Below, piece by piece: positions 56,236 to 64,000 of a stretch of 64,000 bases of DNA (positions are counted from its first letter, which is position 1; the number at the start of each line of letters is the position of its first letter). Below the pieces are notes generated by a model. The model was given only the letters and a program-made list of their open reading frames with translations. It was not told where the DNA came from and ran no database searches. The stretch comes from Hyphomicrobiales bacterium (GTDB lineage Bacteria > Pseudomonadota > Alphaproteobacteria > Rhizobiales > Rhizobiaceae). The translations under genes and the position numbers were made by a program. The stretch lies in contig QEVK01000008.1 in NCBI GenBank assembly GCA_003577315.1, positions 89,569 through 153,568 of the forward strand, read 5' to 3'.

Positions 56236-56682
56236 TCAGGCCGCCTCGGCCTCCAGGCCCAGAAGCTGGCGCAATCCCGCCTGGCCCCGCACGGCCTCGG
56301 CGAGCGTATAACGGTCGAGCACGGCCAGATACGCCTGCAGCGCCTCGTGGAAGATGCCCTTGACGCGGCAGACCGGCGAGATGGCGCAGGCGCCGCCCCG
56401 GTCCTGCATGCACTCCACCAGCGAGAAATCCTCCTCGGTCCAGCGCACCAGAGCGCCCAGATTGATCTGGTGCGGCTCCTTCGCCAGCCTGATGCCGCCG
56501 CTCCGGCCGCGCATGGTCGCGATCACCCCCATGTGGCGCAGGCGCAGCGCCACCTTGAGCAGGTGGTTGCGCGACAGCCCGTAGGCGTCGGCCACGTCGC
56601 TGACCGTGCATGCGCGCTCGGGGCGGCTGGCAAGGTAGATCAGCATGCGAAGGGCATAGTCGGTATGCAGCGTCATGCGCAT
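56236..56682 (-). CDS. Rrf2-family transcriptional regulator (Cys-rich type)
   Basis: A 148-residue Rrf2 winged-helix repressor. The HTH lies in CTVSDVADAYGLSRNHLLKV, and the cluster-binding-type cysteines in CMQDRGGACAISPVC (C-x7-C-x5-C), matching NsrR/IscR-like proteins that bind an Fe-S cluster. Start ATG at 56682 with GGAG seven bases upstream. It differs from the second Rrf2 protein at 59988 and probably senses NO, redox or iron. Confidence 0.82.
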   Translation of the reverse strand: MRMTLHTDYALRMLIYLASRPERACTVSDVADAYGLSRNHLLKVALRLRHMGVIATMRGRSGGIRLAKEPHQINLGALVRWTEEDFSLVECMQDRGGACAISPVCRVKGIFHEALQAYLAVLDRYTLAEAVRGQAGLRQLLGLEAEAA

Positions 56683-56827
56683 TTCTTGTCTCCGGTGGGG
56701 GCAGCGAAGCTGGCCGGACACGACATAAGGCGCTTCCGGGATACCATTTGAAGTCGCGGCGCGCACCAGAAAATCCGGCAGGAAACGGAAGGTGCGGCAA
56801 AACACGTCGTGATACAGATCAATTTGC

Positions 56828-56844
56828 TGCAACTGTTGGTTGCA
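56828..56844. promoter_or_regulatory. Dyad upstream of tadE, candidate Rrf2 operator
   Basis: TGCAAC-TGTTG-GTTGCA, a perfect 6-bp dyad with a 5-bp spacer, followed by an overlapping GTTG-CAAATA-CAAC. It lies in the 208-bp gap between the Rrf2 gene and tadE, 47 bp before the tadE ATG. Confidence 0.45.
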
Positions 56845-56890
56845 AATACAACTCACCCTTTCCCCAACCCGCTCTGCTTCATTGTCGGGC

Positions 56891-57334
56891 ATGAGCAGAC
56901 GAGACCCGATCCGCCACCGCCACAGCCTCCTTTCCGATGCAGCCGGCTCCACGGCGGTGGAGTTCGCGCTGCTCGTGCCGCTCTACCTGCTGCTGATCCT
57001 GGGCATGACCGCCTACGGCATCTATTTCGGCGCGGCGCATTCCGTGCAGCAGCTTTCCGCCGACGCCGCCCGCACCGCCGTCGCCGGCATCGACGCGCAG
57101 GAGCGGCAGGATCTGGCGCGCCGGTTCATCGCCAACAATGCCGGGGGCTACATGTTCATCGACGCCGCGAAGCTGACGGTCGAGGTCGGCGACAGCAGCT
57201 CCGATCCCAGCCAGTTCGACGTCACGCTGCGCTACGACGCGACCGGCCTGCCGATCTGGAGCCTGTGGGAGAGCCTGCCCATGCCCGACCGCACCATCCT
57301 GCGCCGCGCCACAATACGCATGGGAGGCATCTGA
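56891..57334 (+). CDS. TadE-like pilus/secretion protein
   Basis: A 147-residue single-helix protein. The N-terminal segment AAGSTAVEFALLVPLYLLLIL is the TadE motif (hydrophobic helix starting with a Gly-Ser-Thr-x2-Glu prepilin-like site); the rest is a periplasmic domain. TadE pseudopilins are processed like Flp pilins. The stop overlaps the next ATG by one base (TGATG). Confidence 0.85.
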   Translation: MSRRDPIRHRHSLLSDAAGSTAVEFALLVPLYLLLILGMTAYGIYFGAAHSVQQLSADAARTAVAGIDAQERQDLARRFIANNAGGYMFIDAAKLTVEVGDSSSDPSQFDVTLRYDATGLPIWSLWESLPMPDRTILRRATIRMGGI

Positions 57335-59109
57335 TGTCCGGCCGCCACGCCCGCTCCGTCCCGCTGCTCCAGCGCCTGCTGCGCGACAGGAGCGGCCAGT
57401 TCGCGATGATGACGGCGATCGTGACCCCCGTGGCGCTGGCGCTCGCCGCCGTCGCCGTCGACACCGGCTCGCTCTATCTGGAGCGGCGGCAGGCGCAGGG
57501 GCTGGCCGATCTCGCGGCGATCACCGCGGCGGCGAACATCGACAAGACCGAAGAGGCCGTCCGCCTCGTGCTCGCCGACAACGGCATGCCGGCGACCGCC
57601 ATCGGCACGGTCGTCGAGGGCGGCAAGACGCGGTGGCGCGCCGGCCCGGACGCCGCCGTCGCGCCCCGGTCGGCGGTCATCGCGCGGGGCCGCTACGTGG
57701 CCTCGCCCGACCTCGCCCCGGCCGATCGGTTCGCGCCCGACCCGTCGGCGGGCGGCGGCGCGGTCAACGCCGTCAGGGTGACGCTGCGCACCACCGGCAC
57801 CCGCTATTTCGCCGGCTTGCTGATCCCGCCGCCGCAGATCGTGGCGCAGGCGACCGCCGCCACCACGGTCGAGGCCGCCTTCTCGGTCGGCTCGCGGCTG
57901 GCGAAGCTGGAGGACGGCCTTGCCAACGCGCTGCTGCGCGGCCTGACCGGCTCCGGCATCTCGCTCTCCGTCATGGACTACAACGCGCTGCTCGGCGCCG
58001 ACATATCGCTGCTGTCGTTCCTCGACGCGCTCGCCATCGAGCTCGACCTGACCGCCGCCAGCTACAGCCGGCTTCTCGACGCCGAGGTCACGCTGGGCCA
58101 GGTCGGGCGGGCGATCGCGGCCGCGGGCGGCATCGGCGACGGCGCGAAGGCGGCGGCGCAGAAGCTGGGCGCGCAGGCCGGCGGCCCCAGGGCGCCCGCC
58201 TTCCCGCTGTCGCGCCTCGTCGGCCTCGATGGCGGCACGCTGCGGGCGAGCGTGCAGCAGGTGGGGGCCGAGGTCGGGGTGATGGAGCTGGTGATGATGA
58301 GCGCCATCCTCGCCGGCAAGGGCCGGCAGGTGGGGCTCGACCTCGGGGCCTCGGTGCCGGGGCTGCTTTCCGTCTCGGTCGACCTCGCCGTCGGCGAGCC
58401 GCCGCAGAAATCGTCCTGGTTCACCATCGGCGCCGGCGGCGAGGTGGTGCGCACGGCCCAGACCCGCCTCAGGCTGGTCGCCGAGATCGGCAACCACAAC
58501 GCCCTTGCCGGGCTGCTCGGGGCGCGCATCCGCATCCCCCTCTATCTCGAGCTCGCCTATGCCGAGGCGAAGCTCAGAAGCGTGACGTGCCCGACCGGCA
58601 GGCCCGACAGCGTGCAGGTCAGGATCGACGCGCGGCCCGGCATCGCCAACCTCTATCTGGCCGAGGTCGACCCGTCGAAGATCGTCGACTTCGCCAATCC
58701 CGCGCCGCGCGCGCCGGCGAAGCTGATCCATCTCGCCGTCGTCGGCGTCACGGGGCAGGCGCAGGCCGAGATCGCCGCCATCGCCTACAAGGGGCTGACC
58801 TTCACCGCCGACGACATCGCCAGGGGCAAGGTCAAGCAGGTCTCGACCGGCACCGTCGCCGCGTCGCTGACGCAGTCGCTGTTCTCCAGCCTTCAGCTTG
58901 ACGTGAAGGTGGAGCTCGGCCTGCTCGGCATTCCGCTGCTGAGCCTGCCCTCCAACGTCACCGGCCTGCTGGGCCAGACCATCGGCGCCGCCGCGCCCGC
59001 CCTCGACCTCGTGCTCAACGAGCTTCTGAAGGCGCTCGGCCTGTCGCTGGGCCAGGCCGACATCCGCGTCCACGGCGCCGCCTGCGGCCGCGCCGTGCTG
59101 GTGCAGTAG
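57334..59109 (+). CDS. TadG-like protein
   Basis: A 591-residue protein with a TadG N-terminus (DRSGQFAMMTAIVTPVALALA, about residues 18-38) and a long exported portion ending RVHGAACGRAVLVQ. The C-terminal part lacks a clear vWA domain. It is coupled to TadE by a 1-bp overlap. No other tad genes (tadA, tadZ, cpa) are in the window, so this is a partial or split Tad locus. Confidence 0.85.
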   Translation: MSGRHARSVPLLQRLLRDRSGQFAMMTAIVTPVALALAAVAVDTGSLYLERRQAQGLADLAAITAAANIDKTEEAVRLVLADNGMPATAIGTVVEGGKTRWRAGPDAAVAPRSAVIARGRYVASPDLAPADRFAPDPSAGGGAVNAVRVTLRTTGTRYFAGLLIPPPQIVAQATAATTVEAAFSVGSRLAKLEDGLANALLRGLTGSGISLSVMDYNALLGADISLLSFLDALAIELDLTAASYSRLLDAEVTLGQVGRAIAAAGGIGDGAKAAAQKLGAQAGGPRAPAFPLSRLVGLDGGTLRASVQQVGAEVGVMELVMMSAILAGKGRQVGLDLGASVPGLLSVSVDLAVGEPPQKSSWFTIGAGGEVVRTAQTRLRLVAEIGNHNALAGLLGARIRIPLYLELAYAEAKLRSVTCPTGRPDSVQVRIDARPGIANLYLAEVDPSKIVDFANPAPRAPAKLIHLAVVGVTGQAQAEIAAIAYKGLTFTADDIARGKVKQVSTGTVAASLTQSLFSSLQLDVKVELGLLGIPLLSLPSNVTGLLGQTIGAAAPALDLVLNELLKALGLSLGQADIRVHGAACGRAVLVQ

Positions 59110-59131
59110 GGCGAGGCGTCCCGGCGCGCCC

Positions 59132-59824
59132 TCAGGCGGACGCCTGCCCGGCGGCGGCGAAGCGCGGGAACAGCACGTTGTTCTCCAGATGGATGTGCTC
59201 CATCAGGTCCTCGACGAGCTGGGCGGTGCCGATATAGAGCGCCTGCCAGGACCGGCACGCACCCTCCGGCGGGGTGAAATTGTCGGTCATCGTCTCCAGA
59301 AGCTCGACGAGCTGGCCCTGGTCGTCGTGCTCGGCGCGCAGCTCGGCGATGGACGGCTCGAGCGCGGCGGCCGCGCCGTCGCGCATCGCCGGGAACAGCG
59401 CCGTCTCCTCGCGTCCCATATGCTCCTCGAGGTCCGCCGCCATGCGCCGCAGCGCATCCGACAGGCCGACCGGCGCGCGCGGGTGCCCGCGATGCACCGC
59501 CTCCACCTTGCGCGACAGGGCGATGAGCTCGGGCAGAGCGCGCCGGTGGGCCTCGTGATAGCAGGTCTGGATGTGGTCGATCAGCTCGGCGCTGCCCATG
59601 GCCGCCGGCGCGTCGGCCGTCTCGACGCCGAGCGCGACGAGCGCGCGCTCCAGCTCCGCCTGGTCGACGCCGCGCCGCTGCGCCGCCGCGGCAAGGTCGA
59701 GGTCGCCGTTGCAGCAGAAGTCGATCCTGAACCTGCGGAAGACGGCGGTGGCGCCGGGCAGCGTCGCCGCGATGTCACCGACTGTGCGCCCGCGCAGGGA
59801 AAGGACGGGATTGGCGACGGTCAT
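59132..59824 (-). CDS. ric: Di-iron repair of iron-sulfur centres protein (RIC/YtfE/ScdA)
   Basis: A 230-residue protein. The N-terminal ScdA_N/DUF542 segment has DFCCNGDLDLA (two Cys); the hemerythrin-like domain carries HIQTCYHEAHRR, MAADLEEHMGREETALFPAM and HIHLENNVLFP, the His/Glu ligands of a di-iron site. It repairs NO-damaged Fe-S clusters. I chose ATG at 59824 because GGAG then lies eight bases upstream; the ATG at 59830 would directly abut it. Divergent from nsrR. Confidence 0.9.
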   Translation of the reverse strand: MTVANPVLSLRGRTVGDIAATLPGATAVFRRFRIDFCCNGDLDLAAAAQRRGVDQAELERALVALGVETADAPAAMGSAELIDHIQTCYHEAHRRALPELIALSRKVEAVHRGHPRAPVGLSDALRRMAADLEEHMGREETALFPAMRDGAAAALEPSIAELRAEHDDQGQLVELLETMTDNFTPPEGACRSWQALYIGTAQLVEDLMEHIHLENNVLFPRFAAAGQASA

Positions 59825-59920
59825 GCTCATGCTCCATGTCGATGATTGCGCGAAGGGAAGCACCCGCCCGGCCGCGCGGCGGGCGATGTCGCCGGGCGGT
59901 GGACAGGGCCCCGATAAACA

Positions 59921-59935
59921 GGTATCAAATTTACC
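59921..59935. promoter_or_regulatory. Dyad between ric and nsrR, candidate NsrR operator
   Basis: GGTA-TCAAATT-TACC in an AT-rich divergent region (59915-59985), followed by a second loose dyad TAAATATGCGATGTAAAT near 59951. NsrR-type repressors bind AT-rich dyads in such promoters. Confidence 0.45.
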
Positions 59936-59987
59936 AATTCTATAGCGCCATAAATATGCGATGTAAATGCCGATTTAGGGAGAAGCC

Positions 59988-60431
59988 ATGCGCCTGGCTG
60001 CGTTCACGGACTACGGATTGCGGGTGCTGATGTTGCTCGCCGGCGCGCCGGAGGCGCCGACGACGACCGCCCGCATGGCCGAGCGGCTGCGCATCCCCTA
60101 CAACCACCTTGCCAAGGTGGTGCAGGATCTGGCGCGCGGCGGCTACGTGGCGACCCAGCGCGGCGCCGGCGGCGGCATGCGCCTGTCGCGGCCGCCGCAG
60201 GAGATCAGCCTCGGCGAGGTCGTGCGCTTCCTCGAGCAGCGCTACGCCATCGTGGAATGCTTCCGCGCCGACGGTGGCGCCTGCGTGCTGACGCCGGGCT
60301 GCCGCGTGCGCTCGCGCCTGGCGGCCGCGCGCGACGCCTTCATCGCCGAGCTGGACAAGACCAGCATCGCCGAATGCGCCTATCCCGGCGCGGAAATGGC
60401 CGGCGCGGGCGCCGCGCCGCCGCTCAGGTGA
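59988..60431 (+). CDS. nsrR: Rrf2-family nitric-oxide-sensing repressor NsrR
   Basis: A 147-residue protein. The HTH is in TARMAERLRIPYNHLAKVVQDL, and the Fe-S-binding cysteines are in ECFRADGGACVLTPGCRVRS (C-x7-C-x5-C), the NsrR pattern. GAGGGMRLSRPPQEISLGEVVR is the Rrf2 wing. Its divergent arrangement with ric supports the NO-response role. ATG at 59988 with GGGAGAAG upstream. It is convergent with pgm, 7 bp apart. Confidence 0.88.
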   Translation: MRLAAFTDYGLRVLMLLAGAPEAPTTTARMAERLRIPYNHLAKVVQDLARGGYVATQRGAGGGMRLSRPPQEISLGEVVRFLEQRYAIVECFRADGGACVLTPGCRVRSRLAAARDAFIAELDKTSIAECAYPGAEMAGAGAAPPLR

Positions 60432-60438
60432 GGATGCG

Positions 60439-62178
<1,740 letters not shown>

Positions 62179-62222
62179 CTAGCCAAGAGCGCAAATCGCG
62201 GCGCGGCGGCGACGGCGCGCAT

Positions 62223-63038
62223 TCAGCCCCGCTTGCGCCCGCCCTCGGCGACGAAGTGCGGATTGGCGAAGGGGGAGTCCCCCGGCGTGGCCCCCGCGCC
62301 GTAGGCGAGCGGCAGCCCGTCCAGCGTGCGCGTCGCGCCGCCGGCCGCGCGCAGCACCGCATCTCCCGCGGCCGTGTCCCACTGCATGGTGCGCCCCAGG
62401 CGCGGGTAGAGATCGGCCCTGCCGGCGGCGAGCAGGCAGAATTTCAGCGACGAGCCGATCGACACGCACTCCACCGGCCCCAGCCGGGCTATGAAGGCTT
62501 CGGTCTCCCGCGTGCGGTGCGAGCGGCTGGCGACGACGACCGGCGGGCAGGCAGGCTCGCGCACAGAGATTGCGGCGCGCTCGCGCGGCCGGTGGCCGGC
62601 GTCGGCCGTCACCGCCTCGGCGAAGCCCGGCCGGCCGAGATAGAGCTGGCCGCAGGCCGGCGCGTAGACCGCGCCGACGGCCGGCGCGCCGTCCCTGACC
62701 AGCGCGACATTGACGGTGAAGTCGTCGCCGCCGGCCACGAACTCGCGCGTGCCGTCGAGCGGATCGACCAGAAAGAACATGCCGGCCGCCGGCCGCGGCT
62801 CAAGGCCGGCCGAGGCTTCCTCCTCCGCCACCACCGGCACGCCGGGAAAATGCGCGCGCAGGCCGCAAAGCAGGATCGCCTCGGCCTCGCGGTCGGCCCG
62901 GGTGACCGGCGAGGCGTCCGCCTTGGCCTCGGCCGAGAAGCCCTCGGCCGCGATCTCCATGATGCGGCGGCCGGCATCGAGCACCAGCGGCTCGATCAGG
63001 GACAGGATCGTGGCGTCGTCGGGCAGCGTCTTCGTCAT
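62223..63038 (-). CDS. cysQ: CysQ-like 3'(2'),5'-bisphosphate nucleotidase
   Basis: A 271-residue inositol-monophosphatase-superfamily enzyme that dephosphorylates PAP from sulfate assimilation. Metal motifs are VVAEEEASAG and FFLVDPLDGTREFV, with WDTAAGDAVLRAAGG as the third. ATG at 63038 gives the natural start. It lies upstream of nothing else related; tRNA-Gln is divergent. Confidence 0.9.
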   Translation of the reverse strand: MTKTLPDDATILSLIEPLVLDAGRRIMEIAAEGFSAEAKADASPVTRADREAEAILLCGLRAHFPGVPVVAEEEASAGLEPRPAAGMFFLVDPLDGTREFVAGGDDFTVNVALVRDGAPAVGAVYAPACGQLYLGRPGFAEAVTADAGHRPRERAAISVREPACPPVVVASRSHRTRETEAFIARLGPVECVSIGSSLKFCLLAAGRADLYPRLGRTMQWDTAAGDAVLRAAGGATRTLDGLPLAYGAGATPGDSPFANPHFVAEGGRKRG

Positions 63039-63225
63039 CGCCGAGGCGATAACCTTCCCCGCGCCATCCGGCAATAGGCCGGCGCGCGCTTCGGCGTTTC
63101 GTGCTCCCGCGGCGCCATGCGCGCGGACCGACATGCCATCCGCCGACCGCGCAACAGGCGGCGGCGCGCGGCAAGTTCCGTCTTTACGTCGCCGGCCGTG
63201 CGGGGTAAGGAACGCGCCATTGCCT

Positions 63226-63300
63226 TGGGGCGTAGCCAAGCGGTAAGGCAGCGGTTTTTGGTACCGCCATTCCCTGGTTCGAATCCAGGCGCCCCAGCCA
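63226..63300 (+). tRNA. tRNA-Gln (TTG)
   Basis: A 75-nt cloverleaf: acceptor TGGGGCG / CGCCCCA, anticodon stem GCGGT-TTTTGGT-ACCGC with anticodon TTG, T arm CCTGGTTCGAATCCAGG, and encoded GCCA end. The 3' end is followed directly by integrase-remnant DNA. Confidence 0.95.
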
Positions 63301-63445
63301 GCGTTTCTCAAGTAATTGATTTTCTTGAGAAATTCGTAGGCTGCGAATCCTCTCCAAGCGGAAGCAAGCCTCTGTGCCCAAAACTGAGGCACAGGGCTGA
63401 GGCACATTGCGGTTGCCCGGTCCCCTTCGAGCAGGGCATCCCGCG
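63301..63445. other. tRNA-Gln downstream tract with repeats
   Basis: No gene. A perfect 9-bp inverted repeat TTTCTCAAG / CTTGAGAAA lies at 63304-63332, and CTGAGGCACA occurs twice as a direct repeat (63384-63393 and 63397-63406). Such repeats are usual near tyrosine-recombinase attachment sites. Confidence 0.5.
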
Positions 63446-63643
63446 ACGGCGGTACGGCACGAAATCCAGAACCTCGTCCGCAGGGGCAACGTCTTCTATT
63501 GGCGGCCCCGCATCCCGCGCAGCTTCAACCACGCGGCAGGCGGGTATCTTTCACAGAGTCTGCGCCAGTCCGACCATATGAAGACCAAGTACATGGCGCG
63601 GCGGCTCAACGCGCTGCTGCACGACCTGAAACTGAGACCGGCA
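63446..63643 (+). pseudogene. Tyrosine-type integrase, N-terminal remnant
   Basis: The frame from 63446 reads TAVRHEIQNLVRRGNVFYW, then RPRIPRSFNHAAGGYLSQSL, then RQSDHMKTKYMARRLNALLH, close to the N-terminal domain of Rhizobiales phage integrases I recall (MAVRHE-xx-NLVRRGNVFYWRPR). The expected start ATG is ACG here, and similarity stops after DLKLRP near 63643 where unrelated sequence begins. So the gene is truncated, without the catalytic R-H-R-Y domain, next to the tRNA that probably served as its attachment site. Confidence 0.7.
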
Positions 63644-63674
63644 CGGCACCGCCACACAATTCCTCGTGCTCCCC

Positions 63675-63703
63675 TTGACGGCAAGATAATGCTGTCCTAT
63701 AAA
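63675..63703 (+). promoter_or_regulatory. Sigma-70 promoter of the IclR-type gene
   Basis: -35 TTGACG (63675-63680) and -10 TATAAA (63698-63703) with 17-bp spacing, 45 bp before the TTG start of the regulator. Confidence 0.7.
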
Positions 63704-63705
63704 GT

Positions 63706-63731
63706 GAGACAATGTCTCGAAAATAGAGACA
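63706..63731. promoter_or_regulatory. Candidate autoregulatory operator of the IclR-type gene
   Basis: Overlapping dyads: GAGACAATGTCTC (63706-63718, perfect palindrome) and TGTCTC-GAAAATA-GAGACA (63713-63731). They begin 3 bp after the -10 box and cover the transcription start. Confidence 0.6.
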
Positions 63732-63747
63732 CAGGAGGATCGCTGCT

Positions 63748-63903
63748 TTGGACGGGCCACTGGCGCGCTATCATGCCGTACTCATCGCCGTGGCCGAGGC
63801 CCCGGGCGGAATGCAGTCCGCCGAGCTGGCGCGCGCGACCGGCCTGCCGCGCAGCACCGCGCATCGGCTTGCGACGTCCCTCGACGAGATCGGCTATCTG
63901 CAC
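63748..63903 (+). pseudogene. IclR-family regulator, disrupted by an insertion element
   Basis: TTG at 63748 with AGGAGGA eight bases upstream starts LARYHAVLIAVAEAPGGMQS, followed by AELARATGLPRSTAHRLATS and LDEIGYLHC, the N-terminal IclR winged-helix with its AELARATGLPRSTxHR signature. About 52 native residues remain before the reading frame enters the insertion element at 63904; the rest of the HTH wing and the entire effector domain are missing from this side. The promoter and operator upstream are intact. The 3' part of the gene may lie beyond the element. Confidence 0.8.
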
Positions 63904-64000
63904 TGTCAACGGCGGAGTAAAAGTCGGCCATTGGGCGGCGCAAAAGTAGTCCACTTGGCGGCGCATTTGGGGAACGCCGGGAGGGCGTAGCCCGACCAGA
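63904..64000 (+). mobile_element. Left end of an insertion element, probably IS21 family
   Basis: Begins TGTCAACGGCGGAGTAAAAG, with internal multiple terminal repeats: AAAAGTCGGCCATTGGGCGG and AAAAGTAGTCCACTTGGCGG, spaced by about 24 bases. Starting with TG and bearing repeated terminal motifs of this kind is characteristic of IS21-family ends. The element runs off the window; no istA/istB coding is reached. Confidence 0.72.

Overview
The window is GC-rich chromosomal DNA of an alphaproteobacterium, most likely Hyphomicrobiales (Rhizobiales), probably close to Phyllobacteriaceae (Mesorhizobium, Aquamicrobium, Nitratireductor). The evidence is the gene content: a MucR/Ros zinc-finger regulator, a DUF5330-SufE-DUF6456-DnaA-like HTH block, a TIGR03808-type Tat protein, an R. 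etli-type asparaginase, and a rhizobial-style paa cluster. The genus is inferred from gene families only.

Layout. 1-8 kb: a partial sensor histidine kinase, a small exported protein, SufE, a DUF6456 protein, a DnaA-domain-IV-like HTH protein, an IS1595-family element of about 2.06 kb with three non-transposase genes (4438-6497), a small conserved protein and mucR. 8-18 kb: oligopeptidase B, two c-type cytochromes, Fe superoxide dismutase, a branched-chain aminotransferase, a haloacid dehalogenase, an L,D-transpeptidase lipoprotein and a HerA-like ATPase. 17.5-27 kb: an orphan methylmalonyl-CoA mutase small-subunit-like protein, a Tat-exported repeat protein, asparaginase, an SDR, a thiolase, and a choline-to-betaine operon (betA, a 48-residue membrane peptide, betB). 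tRNA-Pro(CGG) follows at 27380. 27.9-33.9 kb: a ComM-like ATPase, an acyl-CoA ligase, a DUF1499 protein, a metallo-beta-lactamase-fold hydrolase and BioY.

The largest functional unit is 33.9-48.5 kb, a phenylacetate catabolic locus. paaABCDE, an extra PaaA/PaaC-like gene and paaZ run leftward. A LIV-type ABC importer (livK-H-M-G-F order) also runs leftward. paaG, paaK and a TetR regulator (probably PaaR) run rightward. Two near-identical 21-bp sites lie in the two promoter regions (40645-40665 and 45613-45633) and are good candidates for shared PaaR operators. paaF, paaH, paaJ and paaI are not in the window.

48.5-64 kb: an FbpABC-like ABC importer in an operon with a SAF-domain oxidoreductase, an exported protein of unknown function, an XRE-like regulator, an endonuclease/phosphatase-fold protein, an Rrf2 regulator, TadE/TadG-like pilus genes, a nitric-oxide-stress pair (ric with divergent nsrR), phosphoglucomutase, CysQ-like phosphatase and tRNA-Gln(TTG). 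The right edge is mobile and degraded. A tyrosine-integrase N-terminal remnant follows tRNA-Gln, and an IclR-type regulator with a readable promoter and operator is cut by the left end of what looks like an IS21-family element running off the window.
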